A stretch of 64,000 nucleotides of DNA from NCBI RefSeq assembly GCF_963666195.1, contig NZ_OY762653.1:1240001-1304000 (forward strand), read 5' to 3'. The position numbers and the translations under genes are program-made. Of the stretch, positions 8,367 through 16,126 are shown one piece after another. Under the pieces are notes generated by a model. The model had not been told where the DNA came from. It searched no databases and saw only the letters and a program-made list of their open reading frames with translations. This stretch comes from Trichococcus shcherbakoviae (GTDB lineage Bacteria; Bacillota; Bacilli; Lactobacillales; Aerococcaceae). Numbering within the stretch: the stretch's first letter is position 1; each line of letters opens with the position of its first letter.

Positions 8367-9371
8367 CTACAGGTCCCTCTGCCACGCTTCCTCGCGGATC
8401 TGCCCCGGCGTCTTGCCATGCATTTTTTTAAATGAGCGGAAGAAATAGCTCGTGTCCAAGTAACCGATTTCCTCGGATATTTCCTCCATCGAATAATTTG
8501 AAAAGACCAGAAGATGGCGCGCGTGCAGCATGCGTTGGCGCTGCAGCAATTGCTTGAAAGTGTCACCCGTCTCTTTTTTGATCAGATTCCCCAGATAATT
8601 TTTGTTGAATCCCAATTGTTGCGCCAGCATTTCCAAAGAAAGCATGCGGTAATCTTTTTCGATGATCGCCAACGCTTCCGTGACGACCTGATTCTGGTGG
8701 CGTTGCTTCTCTTTCGTCTCTTCTTCGAACGTGCGCGCCAGTTCCATAAACAGCAATGGAAGATAGAGGTGGATTACTTCGATATTCGGTTCAACTTCGC
8801 CGTAATATTCCTCCAGGATGTAATGCATGAAAGTTTGTACTTTTGCATTTTCTCCCGTCCGGAATACCAAAAACTGGTCTTCTTCGTGGATGCGTTGGCT
8901 TGCCAATACCAGAAATTCAGTCAATACTCCGCGTTTGCGCACGAGTTGCTGAAGTATTTTGGTATTGATCGTCTCCACTTTCAACAGAACATTGATGAGG
9001 ATGTCGTTTTCGCCCAACGCCTGGAAGGAATGCGAACTGCCCCGGTCCAGCATGATGATGTCACCTTCATTGAGGACAATTTTTTCACCGCTCACTTCTT
9101 GGGTGCAGGAACCGGAATACATATAGTTCAATTCCAAAAACTGATGGTGGTGCAAGGGCATATCCGAATAGCGGTTGTGCTTACGGATATGGACGTCCCC
9201 TTTTTTGAAGAACATTTCCTCACTCAGTAGGAAATTGCCATTCAAGCGGAACTTATTCCCACTCAAAATTAATTCATCGAGAATGTCCGGATCCGTCACA
9301 TTAAACCCGGATTTCCGTTGCTCTTTTTCAACTTTGGTTTCTTCCTTTAAAATACGGTCCAGTTCAAACAT
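8367..9371 (-). CDS. AraC-family regulator with cupin sensor domain
   Basis: 334 residues from ATG at 9371; a GTG four codons upstream is the alternative. The N-terminal cupin-like sugar-sensing domain shows HNRYSDMPLHHHQFLELNYM and DIIMLDRGSSHSFQALG; the C-terminal two-helix-turn-helix domain (about residues 235-330) shows LAQQLGFNKNYLGNLIKK and GYLDTSYFFRSFKKMHGKTP. It is a paralogue of the regulator at 24629, with matching N-termini (EKEQRKS versus EKEQKKR), and both precede rhamnose-related genes. It probably activates the symporter-rhamnosidase genes downstream and perhaps pgmB-GH3 and the RpiB-like gene, which share its candidate site. The GH3 gene upstream is separated by a terminator. 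Confidence 0.88.
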   Translation of the reverse strand: MFELDRILKEETKVEKEQRKSGFNVTDPDILDELILSGNKFRLNGNFLLSEEMFFKKGDVHIRKHNRYSDMPLHHHQFLELNYMYSGSCTQEVSGEKIVLNEGDIIMLDRGSSHSFQALGENDILINVLLKVETINTKILQQLVRKRGVLTEFLVLASQRIHEEDQFLVFRTGENAKVQTFMHYILEEYYGEVEPNIEVIHLYLPLLFMELARTFEEETKEKQRHQNQVVTEALAIIEKDYRMLSLEMLAQQLGFNKNYLGNLIKKETGDTFKQLLQRQRMLHARHLLVFSNYSMEEISEEIGYLDTSYFFRSFKKMHGKTPGQIREEAWQRDL

Positions 9372-9415
9372 TTTGCGGCTCACCCTCTCTCATTGTCTCC
9401 TCCACCATTATACAG

Positions 9416-9445
9416 AAAAACCCAACCGGACTCATCGGGTTGGGT
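9416..9445 (-). terminator. Terminator of the pgmB-GH3 operon
   Basis: ACCCAACC / GGTTGGGT stem with the minus-strand T-run TTTTTC at its 3' side, nine bases after the GH3 stop codon. Confidence 0.85.
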
Positions 9446-9454
9446 GCATAAAAT

Positions 9455-11134
9455 CTATCTGCGTGCATCCATCAACCCACAATAAGGATCAATCGGACTC
9501 ACGCCCTTGAAATCGCTCTTGCCAAGAATTTTAGCTACAAGCGCTTCGATGACTGCTTGGTGATTGTCGTAGGTATTGATGTAGGTCTTCACCATTGGAA
9601 CATCCATGAGATGGTACGGATTCCCCAGACTCGCAAATACGGTCGGCACTTCATCGACGAACCACGGGATATTGTTCCCCTGGCCGAAGAACGTATACCA
9701 ATTGATTCTTGTCGTTGTAGCATTACTGCGGTTTTCGACATTGGCCAGATAGAGGACAGCATCATATTTGGAACGGAACTGGGAAACGGATTCGAATCCG
9801 GTCGTGAAATCTTCCGGCTGATACAACGTCACCTGGAAGCCTTCCTTCTCCAACAGCGGCAGCACCTTGGAAAAGATTTGGGTATTCGATTCCTCGTAAG
9901 GCCCGAGCAGTTGCAGTAACAGACGAGGCGTCGCGTCCGGCCGTAGCGGTAGGTTACCGGCTGTATCTTTGACGAGGGTGATGCCTTTGTCGGCGGCTTC
10001 AGTAGCCCATTGGACGTGTTGTTCCGCCTGCAGGACGGCCAGTTCTTCCTTTGCCGGAACCAACAATGCATCCGCCTGTTTTTCAGGCAACTTCAATGCT
10101 GCTTTCATCGCCAGAATGCGGGTGACGGCTTCATCGATGCGTTCCAACTTCAGGATGCCATTTTCAATCCCTTCCTTCATGAAGCGGATATCCTCCTCCA
10201 AGTCTTTGTTGAACAGGAAGATATCACAACCGGCAGCGATTGCTGTCGGAACGGCCAAACGCCGCTCCATCGCCGCGCAAAAACCGACCATCGGCGTCGC
10301 ATCACTTGTGATGACGCCATTGAATCCGAGTTCCTCGCGCAACAGTTCCTGCATGATAACAGGAGATAAGGTGGCCGGCAGAAAAGCATCTTCTTCTGAT
10401 TTCTGGACCGCCGGCAAAGCGATATGGCCGATCATCACCGATAATGAGCCTGCTTCGATGAGGCCCGAATAGACTTTACCATAGGTACTCCGCCATTCTT
10501 CAAGCAGCAAAGTGTTGACTGTCGTCACCAGATGCTGATCACGGAAATCGATGCCATCCCCGGGAAAATGCTTGATCGAAGCCGCTACTCCGTTTTGCTG
10601 CACGGCTTCAACAAAGCCTTTTGCATAGTTGAGGACGGTTTCGGGATCACTGCCGTACGTGCGCACATTCGTGATCGGATTATGAAAATTGTAGTCGATA
10701 TCCACGACCGGCGCGAAGGCCCAGTTCACGCCTACCGCCGAACCTTCTTTGGCGCATACTTCACCAAGATGGTGCCCAAATTCGGCATCCTGACCAGCCG
10801 CCAACAACATCGGATTGCCAATGCGCGTACCGTCAATAGCGCTTCCCGTACCGCCCGCTTCCAGGTTGGCTGCGATCAGCATCGGAACCTTAGCCTGTTG
10901 TTGCAGATAGCGGTGGGCCTGCTGCACTTCTTTGCCTTTTCCGGGACGGAACAGCAAGCCTCCAATTTTTTTGTTCACAGCCAAGTCAAACAGTGCCTTT
11001 TCGTCCGTGGACATGCCGATTGGGCAGAACAGCTGCCCCACTTTTTCATCCAACGTCAAGCTTGCCAACATCCGGTTTACCCATGCTATTTGCTCATCCT
11101 TCAGATAAAAAGGATTCCCCTTCAAATCGATCAT
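9455..11134 (-). CDS. GH3 enzyme of the His-Asp dyad type, possible beta-glycoside phosphorylase
   Basis: 559 residues: a GH3 N-terminal TIM barrel (about 1-350) and a shorter alpha/beta domain. KHFPGDG (188-194) followed by D199-Q-H201 is the His-Asp acid/base dyad of the NagZ-type GH3 subfamily; D278 in GVITSDAT is the likely nucleophile. Members of this subfamily such as Cellulomonas fimi Nag3 act as retaining phosphorylases that release beta-sugar-1-phosphates. Here the gene overlaps pgmB (beta-phosphoglucomutase) by 4 bp, exactly the enzyme needed to use beta-glucose-1-phosphate. The combination supports phosphorolysis of a beta-glucoside inside the cell; no signal peptide is seen. Plain beta-hexosaminidase or beta-glucosidase activity is the alternative. 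Confidence 0.8.
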   Translation of the reverse strand: MIDLKGNPFYLKDEQIAWVNRMLASLTLDEKVGQLFCPIGMSTDEKALFDLAVNKKIGGLLFRPGKGKEVQQAHRYLQQQAKVPMLIAANLEAGGTGSAIDGTRIGNPMLLAAGQDAEFGHHLGEVCAKEGSAVGVNWAFAPVVDIDYNFHNPITNVRTYGSDPETVLNYAKGFVEAVQQNGVAASIKHFPGDGIDFRDQHLVTTVNTLLLEEWRSTYGKVYSGLIEAGSLSVMIGHIALPAVQKSEEDAFLPATLSPVIMQELLREELGFNGVITSDATPMVGFCAAMERRLAVPTAIAAGCDIFLFNKDLEEDIRFMKEGIENGILKLERIDEAVTRILAMKAALKLPEKQADALLVPAKEELAVLQAEQHVQWATEAADKGITLVKDTAGNLPLRPDATPRLLLQLLGPYEESNTQIFSKVLPLLEKEGFQVTLYQPEDFTTGFESVSQFRSKYDAVLYLANVENRSNATTTRINWYTFFGQGNNIPWFVDEVPTVFASLGNPYHLMDVPMVKTYINTYDNHQAVIEALVAKILGKSDFKGVSPIDPYCGLMDARR

Positions 11135-11817
11135 CCTTCAACACGCTCCTTCATCGTAGTCACTTTGCGTACAATTTCTTCCAATTTCAAATCTTTTGTA
11201 GCCGCCACTTCGATATCTGGAAGCCACTCAGCAAAGATAGGGATGGCGATGGCTACAGCGGGCATACCCGCCCTTTTGATCCCTTCAATACCAGCCAATG
11301 AGTCTTCGAAACCGATGCATTCTTGTGTTTCCAGACCCAAAGCCTGAGCAGCCTTTTCAAAAATCTCTGGATGCGGTTTGTTCTGTTTCAGCGATTCCGG
11401 ATCGACGACGGCATCGAACATAGCCGATAGACCCAGTCTTTCCAGAATGAGCGGCGCATTTTTGCTGGCGGAGGCGATCGCCATGCGGTAGCCTGCATTC
11501 TTTGCCTCTTCCAGGAGTTCCGGAATACCCGGCAGGATGTCCGCTGCTGTGATTTCCGCGATCAACTCCAAGTAATGCGCATTTTTTTCTTTCAAAAGCT
11601 GTGCTTTTTCTTCCGAATCAAGGAGAAGTGTCGGATTCTCAGCCAAAATAAGTTCCAAATATTCCGTTCTGCTAATGCCTTTGAGGCGTTCGTTCCATTC
11701 GCGGTCGATCGCGATGCCCAATCGATGCGCTATCCTTTTCCATGCCAAGTAATGCCGTTCAGCTGTATCAGTGATGACACCGTCCAAATCAAATACCAGT
11801 CCTTTTATTTCGCCCAT
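11131..11817 (-). CDS. pgmB: Beta-phosphoglucomutase
   Basis: 228 residues, typical for the HAD-superfamily enzyme that turns beta-glucose-1-phosphate into glucose-6-phosphate through a bisphosphate intermediate. The nucleophile/acid pair is in FDLDGVITDTAERHYLAW (D10, D12 region), the Ser of motif II is in MAIASASKNA, and motif IV is IGFEDSLAGIEGIKRAGM with the preceding catalytic Lys in NKPHPEIF. It is the first gene of a two-gene operon and its stop overlaps the GH3 start by 4 bp, implying translational coupling. The substrate must come from a beta-producing phosphorylase; the GH3 partner is the candidate. A minus-strand promoter TTGTTC-17-TAAGAT lies at about 11854-11882. Confidence 0.9.
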   Translation of the reverse strand: MGEIKGLVFDLDGVITDTAERHYLAWKRIAHRLGIAIDREWNERLKGISRTEYLELILAENPTLLLDSEEKAQLLKEKNAHYLELIAEITAADILPGIPELLEEAKNAGYRMAIASASKNAPLILERLGLSAMFDAVVDPESLKQNKPHPEIFEKAAQALGLETQECIGFEDSLAGIEGIKRAGMPAVAIAIPIFAEWLPDIEVAATKDLKLEEIVRKVTTMKERVEG

Positions 11818-11887
11818 TTGTCTACTCCATTCGAAGAATCCTAGTTTACATCTTCATCTTACATAATTGAGGCATCCCGAACAATGG

Positions 11888-11934
11888 CAGAATCAAAGTG
11901 GCTACTGTTCAAATCACAGGTTTGTTCTGTTTTG
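11888..11934. promoter_or_regulatory. Shared candidate AraC sites between pgmB and the RpiB-like gene
   Basis: CAGAATCAAAGTGG (11888-11901) and TTTGTTCTGTTTTG (11921-11934) match the two arms around the GPH symporter promoter (8345-8361 and 8284-8297). They lie between the divergent pgmB and RpiB-like genes, just upstream of the candidate pgmB -35. This suggests one regulator, probably the AraC protein at 8367, controls all three units. Confidence 0.5.
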
Positions 11935-12011
11935 ATCTGTAAACTCAGTCTGTACTACTCTCGCCATTTGGCTTATACTTTTGATTAATGACAGATAATG
12001 GAGGGATTTAG

Positions 12012-12488
12012 ATGAAAATTGCCGTTTCCAGCGACCATGCCGGCTTCGCATTGAAAGAAGAAGTCAAAGCTTTACTCGAAAAGGAAGGCCATGAAGTGCT
12101 CGACTTTGGACCTTACAACGAAGAGCCTTGTGACCTGTCCGATTATGTTTACCCTGCCTCACTGGCTGTGGCGGAAGGAAAAGCCGACCGCGGTATCTTT
12201 GTGGATGGCGTCGGTTACGGCAGTGCCATGATCGCTAACAAAATCTACGGCGTCTATGCAGCGGTTTGCCAGGATCCTTTCTGCGCGAAACTGGCGCGTT
12301 CACACTCCGACACGAATGTACTCTGCCTTGGCGGAAAAATCATTGGTTCGGCATTGGCGCTTGAAATCGTGACGGCTTGGATGACGACCGATTACCTCAG
12401 CGATATCGAAAAATACACGAACCGCGTCGACAAAGTGAAAAAGATTGCCGAAAAGCATCTGAAGAAATTGGATGAAATCCAGGACTAG
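12012..12488 (+). CDS. RpiB/LacAB-family sugar-phosphate isomerase, variant active site
   Basis: 158 residues, the length of ribose-5-phosphate isomerase B and the LacA/LacB subunits. The N-terminus KIAVSSDHAGFALKEE is typical. The normal catalytic motif is a Cys in CGTGxG; here the corresponding segment reads VDGVGYGSAMIANK with Asp65 at the Cys position, so standard ring-opening chemistry must differ or the substrate is not ribose-5-phosphate. ATG at 12012 follows GGAGGG. It is transcribed alone, divergent from pgmB, and ends at a strong terminator. Its shared upstream motif places it in the glycoside regulon, perhaps acting on an unusual phosphosugar; that is inference. Confidence 0.8.
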   Translation: MKIAVSSDHAGFALKEEVKALLEKEGHEVLDFGPYNEEPCDLSDYVYPASLAVAEGKADRGIFVDGVGYGSAMIANKIYGVYAAVCQDPFCAKLARSHSDTNVLCLGGKIIGSALALEIVTAWMTTDYLSDIEKYTNRVDKVKKIAEKHLKKLDEIQD

Positions 12489-12542
12489 TCAGTCATGAAT
12501 TGACTGCACGATGTTCGAAGAACAAATTACAACAAAAACAAG

Positions 12543-12589
12543 ACCGCACCGAAATGGATGAACGAATCCATTTCGGTGCGGTTTTTTTT
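12543..12589 (+). terminator. Terminator of the RpiB-like gene
   Basis: A 15-bp stem (ACCGCACCGAAATGG with its complement) with a short loop and eight Ts. Nothing else is seen up to about 12680. Confidence 0.92.
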
Positions 12590-12730
12590 GCGGGCTATTT
12601 CGGATGCCTCAACGCTTCCTCGCCTTGTTAACCCACTCATTATTCCACCCAAAAGCGGAATGCTATGACTTTTGCTTCCATTTGTGATATAGTAGGCCAG
12701 TCACGCTGTTGCTCTGAGAACCTATATAAC

Positions 12731-12797
12731 GTTTCGCGGAGAGGAATTTGGCAAACGGGAGTCCAACTCTCTTTCCCAAACTGACCTGACCCGAAAC
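12731..12797 (+). other. Structured 5' leader of the DEAD-box helicase gene
   Basis: GTTTCG (12731-12736) can pair with CGAAAC (12792-12797), enclosing GGAGAG...TTGG with CCAA...CTCT...CC. A TATAGT -10-like sequence lies near 12688-12693. The leader of about 150 nt is long for this genome, and DEAD-box genes of this class are often autoregulated or cold-responsive through their leaders. Only pairing potential supports this. Confidence 0.35.
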
Positions 12798-12845
12798 AAA
12801 CCCACTAAAATCAAATGCATGTAGAACATGCTGAAGGAGAACCAT

Positions 12846-14129
12846 TTGTTATTTAAAGAACTAGAATTGAATCAAAACCTGCTGCGCGCACTGAAAGAGG
12901 CAGGCTACACGAAAGCTACGCCCATCCAAGAAGATGCCATTCCGCATCTGATGAACAATAAGGATTTGTTGGGTTGCGCCCAAACTGGTACCGGTAAGAC
13001 CGCTGCTTTTGCCCTACCGATTCTGCAGAACCTAACAGAAGCAGGAACAGCTGGAAAAGGTAACATCAAAGCCCTGATCCTTGCCCCTACCCGTGAACTT
13101 GCCCTACAGATCGGCGAAAGCTTCCAAATTTACGCAAAATACCTTCCATTGAAGATCCAAGTCATTTTTGGCGGTGTTTCCCAGAATCCTCAGACAACCG
13201 CGCTGAAACGCGGAACAGATATCCTTGTGGCGACGCCAGGCAGACTGTTGGACCTTATCGGACAAGGATACATCAAACTGAACCAGGTAGATTTCTTTGT
13301 CCTGGACGAAGCCGACATGATGTTGGATATGGGGATGCTGCATGATGTACGCCGCATCATCCGTGAATTGCCTAAGAAACGCCAAAGCATGTTCTTTTCA
13401 GCGACTATGCCGACTGAGATCGAAAAACTTGCGGGGACCATTTTGTCAAATCCGGTTAAAGTGGAAGTCACTCCGGTTTCCTCGACTGTGGAAATCATCC
13501 ACCAAAGCGTTTATCCTGTAGCCAAGACCGACAAAACTGACTTGCTTATCCACCTGTTGAAGGAAGATACAGTGGAACGCTCGCTTGTCTTCTCAAGAAC
13601 GAAGCACGGCGCCAACAAGATCGTCAAAAAGCTTTTGCAAGCTGGACTTTCAGCTGAAGCGATCCACGGCAACAAATCCCAGACTGCGCGTCAGCGTGCT
13701 TTGGAAAACTTCAAGACCAAAAAAACCAGCGTTCTTGTAGCGACAGATATCGCAGCCCGTGGTATCGATGTGCCTGAGCTTTCGCATGTCATCTTGTTTG
13801 ATCTGCCTGAAGTTCCGGAAACCTATGTTCACCGTATCGGACGGACGGGACGCGCAGGACGCGGCGGAAAAGCCATCTCCTTCTGTGATGAAACAGAAGC
13901 ATCCTTGTTGCGAGACATCGAAAAACTTATCCAGAGAAAAGTTCCGGTCGTAACAGATCAGCCGTTTCTGTTGAAAGAAGGCACTAAGGCAGCTGCACCA
14001 CAGCCGAAAAAACCGGTTGCCGCTCGCAATAACGGAACTCGCGTTAAAAACCAGCAAGGTCCAAGAGGCGGCCAAAAAGCCGCACAAAGACCGCGTGTAC
14101 AAACCAAAAAAAATACGCAAAGTAATTGA
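12846..14129 (+). CDS. DEAD-box ATP-dependent RNA helicase
   Basis: 427 residues. I choose the TTG at 12846 because AAGGAG (12834-12839) is six bases upstream and would itself be coding in the ATG frame starting at 12828. All motifs are present in order: Q motif ATPIQ, AQTGTGKT, PTRELA, TPGR, DEAD, SAT, then the second RecA domain with ARGIDVP and HRIGRTGR. The last 55 residues are basic and Gln/Arg/Asn-rich (QGPRGGQKAAQRPRVQTKK), an RNA-binding tail. It unwinds RNA in ribosome assembly or mRNA decay, as CshA/CshB do; it is shorter than typical CshA. Monocistronic with its own terminator. Confidence 0.9.
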   Translation: MLFKELELNQNLLRALKEAGYTKATPIQEDAIPHLMNNKDLLGCAQTGTGKTAAFALPILQNLTEAGTAGKGNIKALILAPTRELALQIGESFQIYAKYLPLKIQVIFGGVSQNPQTTALKRGTDILVATPGRLLDLIGQGYIKLNQVDFFVLDEADMMLDMGMLHDVRRIIRELPKKRQSMFFSATMPTEIEKLAGTILSNPVKVEVTPVSSTVEIIHQSVYPVAKTDKTDLLIHLLKEDTVERSLVFSRTKHGANKIVKKLLQAGLSAEAIHGNKSQTARQRALENFKTKKTSVLVATDIAARGIDVPELSHVILFDLPEVPETYVHRIGRTGRAGRGGKAISFCDETEASLLRDIEKLIQRKVPVVTDQPFLLKEGTKAAAPQPKKPVAARNNGTRVKNQQGPRGGQKAAQRPRVQTKKNTQSN

Positions 14130-14133
14130 TCGA

Positions 14134-14173
14134 CAAGAGAGCTCCCGCCGGAAACGACGGGAGCTCTCTTTTG
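14134..14173 (+). terminator. Terminator of the helicase gene
   Basis: AAGAGAGCTCCCG / CGGGAGCTCTCTT stem with a GAAA-type loop and TTTTG, starting four bases after the stop codon. Confidence 0.9.
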
Positions 14174-14370
14174 TTTCTGATTTTACTATTGCGAGCGTTG
14201 CTTCGCCGAAGTTGCGTGGAAAAAAATGAAGCGTCATCTCTGCTGTAAGAACACCAAAAGACCATTACACTCACCAATTAGCTTTGTAACTTATGTTGGC
14301 ATAATTTACAATGAATACGAGGAAGGCTCCGCCTTCTTTCATATTTCATTTCAAGTGAGGAGTGTAGCAT

Positions 14371-15156
14371 ATGTCTGATTGGCAACCAAATCAATATTTG
14401 AAATTCAAGGATGATCGAACGCAGCCCTCCATAGACCTCGTTAACCGCATTGAGGTAGATTCCCCGAAAAGAATAATCGACATTGGCTGCGGCCCAGGGA
14501 ACAGCACAAAAATTTTGAAGGATAGATGGCCCGAAGCTGAAATAATCGGTCTTGATAATTCGGCAGCAATGATAGAGAAAGCACAAACCACTGATCCCGA
14601 TATTGATTGGGTATTAATGGATTCCAACGCTGATTTATCCTCATTCGGAAAATTCGATATCATTTTTTCCAATGCGGCACTTCAGTGGATGCCCGGTCAC
14701 GAGGTATTGATCCCAAAATTGTTTGATATGCTGAATGAAGGCGGCGCCATCGCAATTCAGGTTCCATATGTCAAACATTTACCAATTTTTGCTGAAATTC
14801 TGAACCTGACAAAAAATGAAAAATGGTCCGCATACTTTCAAGCGCCACCCGAATACCCTAAACATTTCGCATTCCCTCATTTTTATGCCATCATTTCGCC
14901 GCTATCAGAGAGTCTTAAGGCATGGCAGACAGACTATATCACCATTTTGGATTCGCATGAAGGTATCGTGGAATGGTACAAGGGGACCGCGCTGAGGCCT
15001 TTCCTGAATATGCTTCCAGACGAAGCATTACAAGCCGAATTCTGTAATGACTATCTAGAAAAAGTCGTTGAGGCATATCCAGTCGAAAAGAACGGAAAAA
15101 TTCTTTTGCCGTTCACAAGAGTCTTCTTTACTTTGTATCGCATTCAGAACCTTTAG
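14371..15156 (+). CDS. tam: Trans-aconitate 2-methyltransferase-like protein
   Basis: 261 residues, the length of E. coli Tam, a SAM-dependent enzyme that methylates trans-aconitate, a spontaneous inhibitor of aconitase. The Rossmann methyltransferase domain shows IDIGCGPGNSTKIL (motif I), GLDNSAAMIEKAQ (motif II), and FDIIFSNAALQWMPGHE, which is close to Tam proteins. The C-terminal helical part (FPHFYAIISPLSESLKAWQTDY, VEWYKGTALRPFL) also fits Tam. RBS GTGAGGAG precedes ATG at 14371. A small hairpin (GAAGGCTCCGCCTTC, about 14323-14337) sits in the leader. It is a lone gene followed by a terminator; the exact acceptor in this organism is not proven. Confidence 0.82.
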   Translation: MSDWQPNQYLKFKDDRTQPSIDLVNRIEVDSPKRIIDIGCGPGNSTKILKDRWPEAEIIGLDNSAAMIEKAQTTDPDIDWVLMDSNADLSSFGKFDIIFSNAALQWMPGHEVLIPKLFDMLNEGGAIAIQVPYVKHLPIFAEILNLTKNEKWSAYFQAPPEYPKHFAFPHFYAIISPLSESLKAWQTDYITILDSHEGIVEWYKGTALRPFLNMLPDEALQAEFCNDYLEKVVEAYPVEKNGKILLPFTRVFFTLYRIQNL

Positions 15157-15190
15157 AAATACTTATTTCTTTAGCATTTCCAATATAAGC

Positions 15191-15234
15191 AAAAGTACCG
15201 TTTTCCTCCCTCACTAAAGGAAAACGGTACTTTT
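15191..15234. terminator. Bidirectional terminator between tam and metF
   Basis: A perfect 17-bp inverted repeat beginning AAAAGTACCG and ending CGGTACTTTT, with A and T runs on both sides, lies between converging genes. Confidence 0.9.
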
Positions 15235-15247
15235 GGCGTATATTTTA

Positions 15248-16108
15248 TCAAATCAGATTCTTGATGCCATCGCAGATTCTTTTAGCAACGATCGGATTGT
15301 TCATCGTGTAGATATGGATGCCGTCGACGTCATGTGCCAGCAGATCGACAATCTGGTTGATCGCATATGCCATGCCGGCATCGAAAAGCGCCTCTTTGTT
15401 GTCTTCGTATTTGTGCATCACTCTGGAAAACTTTTCCGGCAAGGAGGCACCGCAGAGCGTAACCATCCTTTCGATCTGGGCTTTATTGATGACCGGCATG
15501 ATGCCCGCCTCGACCGGCACGTGCATGCCAGCGATTTGGATATGTTCTTGAAAGGAATAGAAGGCATTGTTGTCGAAAAAAAGCTGGGAAATCAGGTGCT
15601 GCACCCCGCTATCCACCTTCTCTTTCAGATGGGCGATATCCTCGACTTTGTTTTTCGATTCCGTGTGGCATTCCGGATAACAAGCGCCGCTGATGGAAAA
15701 ATCACCGTATTGCCTGATGAATTTGACCAGATCGCTGGCATACCGGAAGTCCTCTTTTGCCTCCACTGCCGGGTTTGCATCCCCGCGCAAGGCAAGGATG
15801 CTGTCGATGTCAGCAGCCCTCAATTCCTCCAACAATTCACAGATTTCGAATTTCGAATGATTCAGGCAAGTCAAATGCACCAGCGGATCGATCCCATATT
15901 GATGTTTGATGCGTTTCGCCAATTCAACGGTTTGGTTATTCGTATGGCTTCCGCCGGCGCCAAAAGTGACGCTGATGAAATCAGGGTTCAGTTCGCTCAG
16001 GATCGCCAGTGTCTCATCGATGTTCTGGATCGCTTTATCGCGCTTCGGCGGAAAAATTTCGAAGGAAAGCACCGGTTTTTTCTTTTGGAATTTGGATTCT
16101 ATTTTCAT
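15248..16108 (-). CDS. metF: 5,10-methylenetetrahydrofolate reductase
   Basis: 286 residues, normal for bacterial MetF, the flavoprotein that reduces methylene-THF to methyl-THF, the methyl donor used by MetE. The N-terminal SFEIFPPK carries the catalytic Glu, followed by FISVTFGAGGS and LVHLTCLNHS; the FAD-binding ALRGDAN and SGACYPECH are intact, and LISQLFFDNNAFYSF is typical. GAGGTGAAGG precedes ATG at 16108. It lies 18 bp after metE on the same strand, so metE and metF form an operon under the MET-box at 18589. Confidence 0.96.
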   Translation of the reverse strand: MKIESKFQKKKPVLSFEIFPPKRDKAIQNIDETLAILSELNPDFISVTFGAGGSHTNNQTVELAKRIKHQYGIDPLVHLTCLNHSKFEICELLEELRAADIDSILALRGDANPAVEAKEDFRYASDLVKFIRQYGDFSISGACYPECHTESKNKVEDIAHLKEKVDSGVQHLISQLFFDNNAFYSFQEHIQIAGMHVPVEAGIMPVINKAQIERMVTLCGASLPEKFSRVMHKYEDNKEALFDAGMAYAINQIVDLLAHDVDGIHIYTMNNPIVAKRICDGIKNLI

Positions 16109-16126
16109 CAGCCTTCACCTCTTTTT

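Noticed and set aside
9384-9410. Upstream ATG with GGAGGA before the AraC gene at 9371
   Set aside because: That ATG is out of frame and gives only nine codons; it could be a tiny leader peptide but nothing else supports it.
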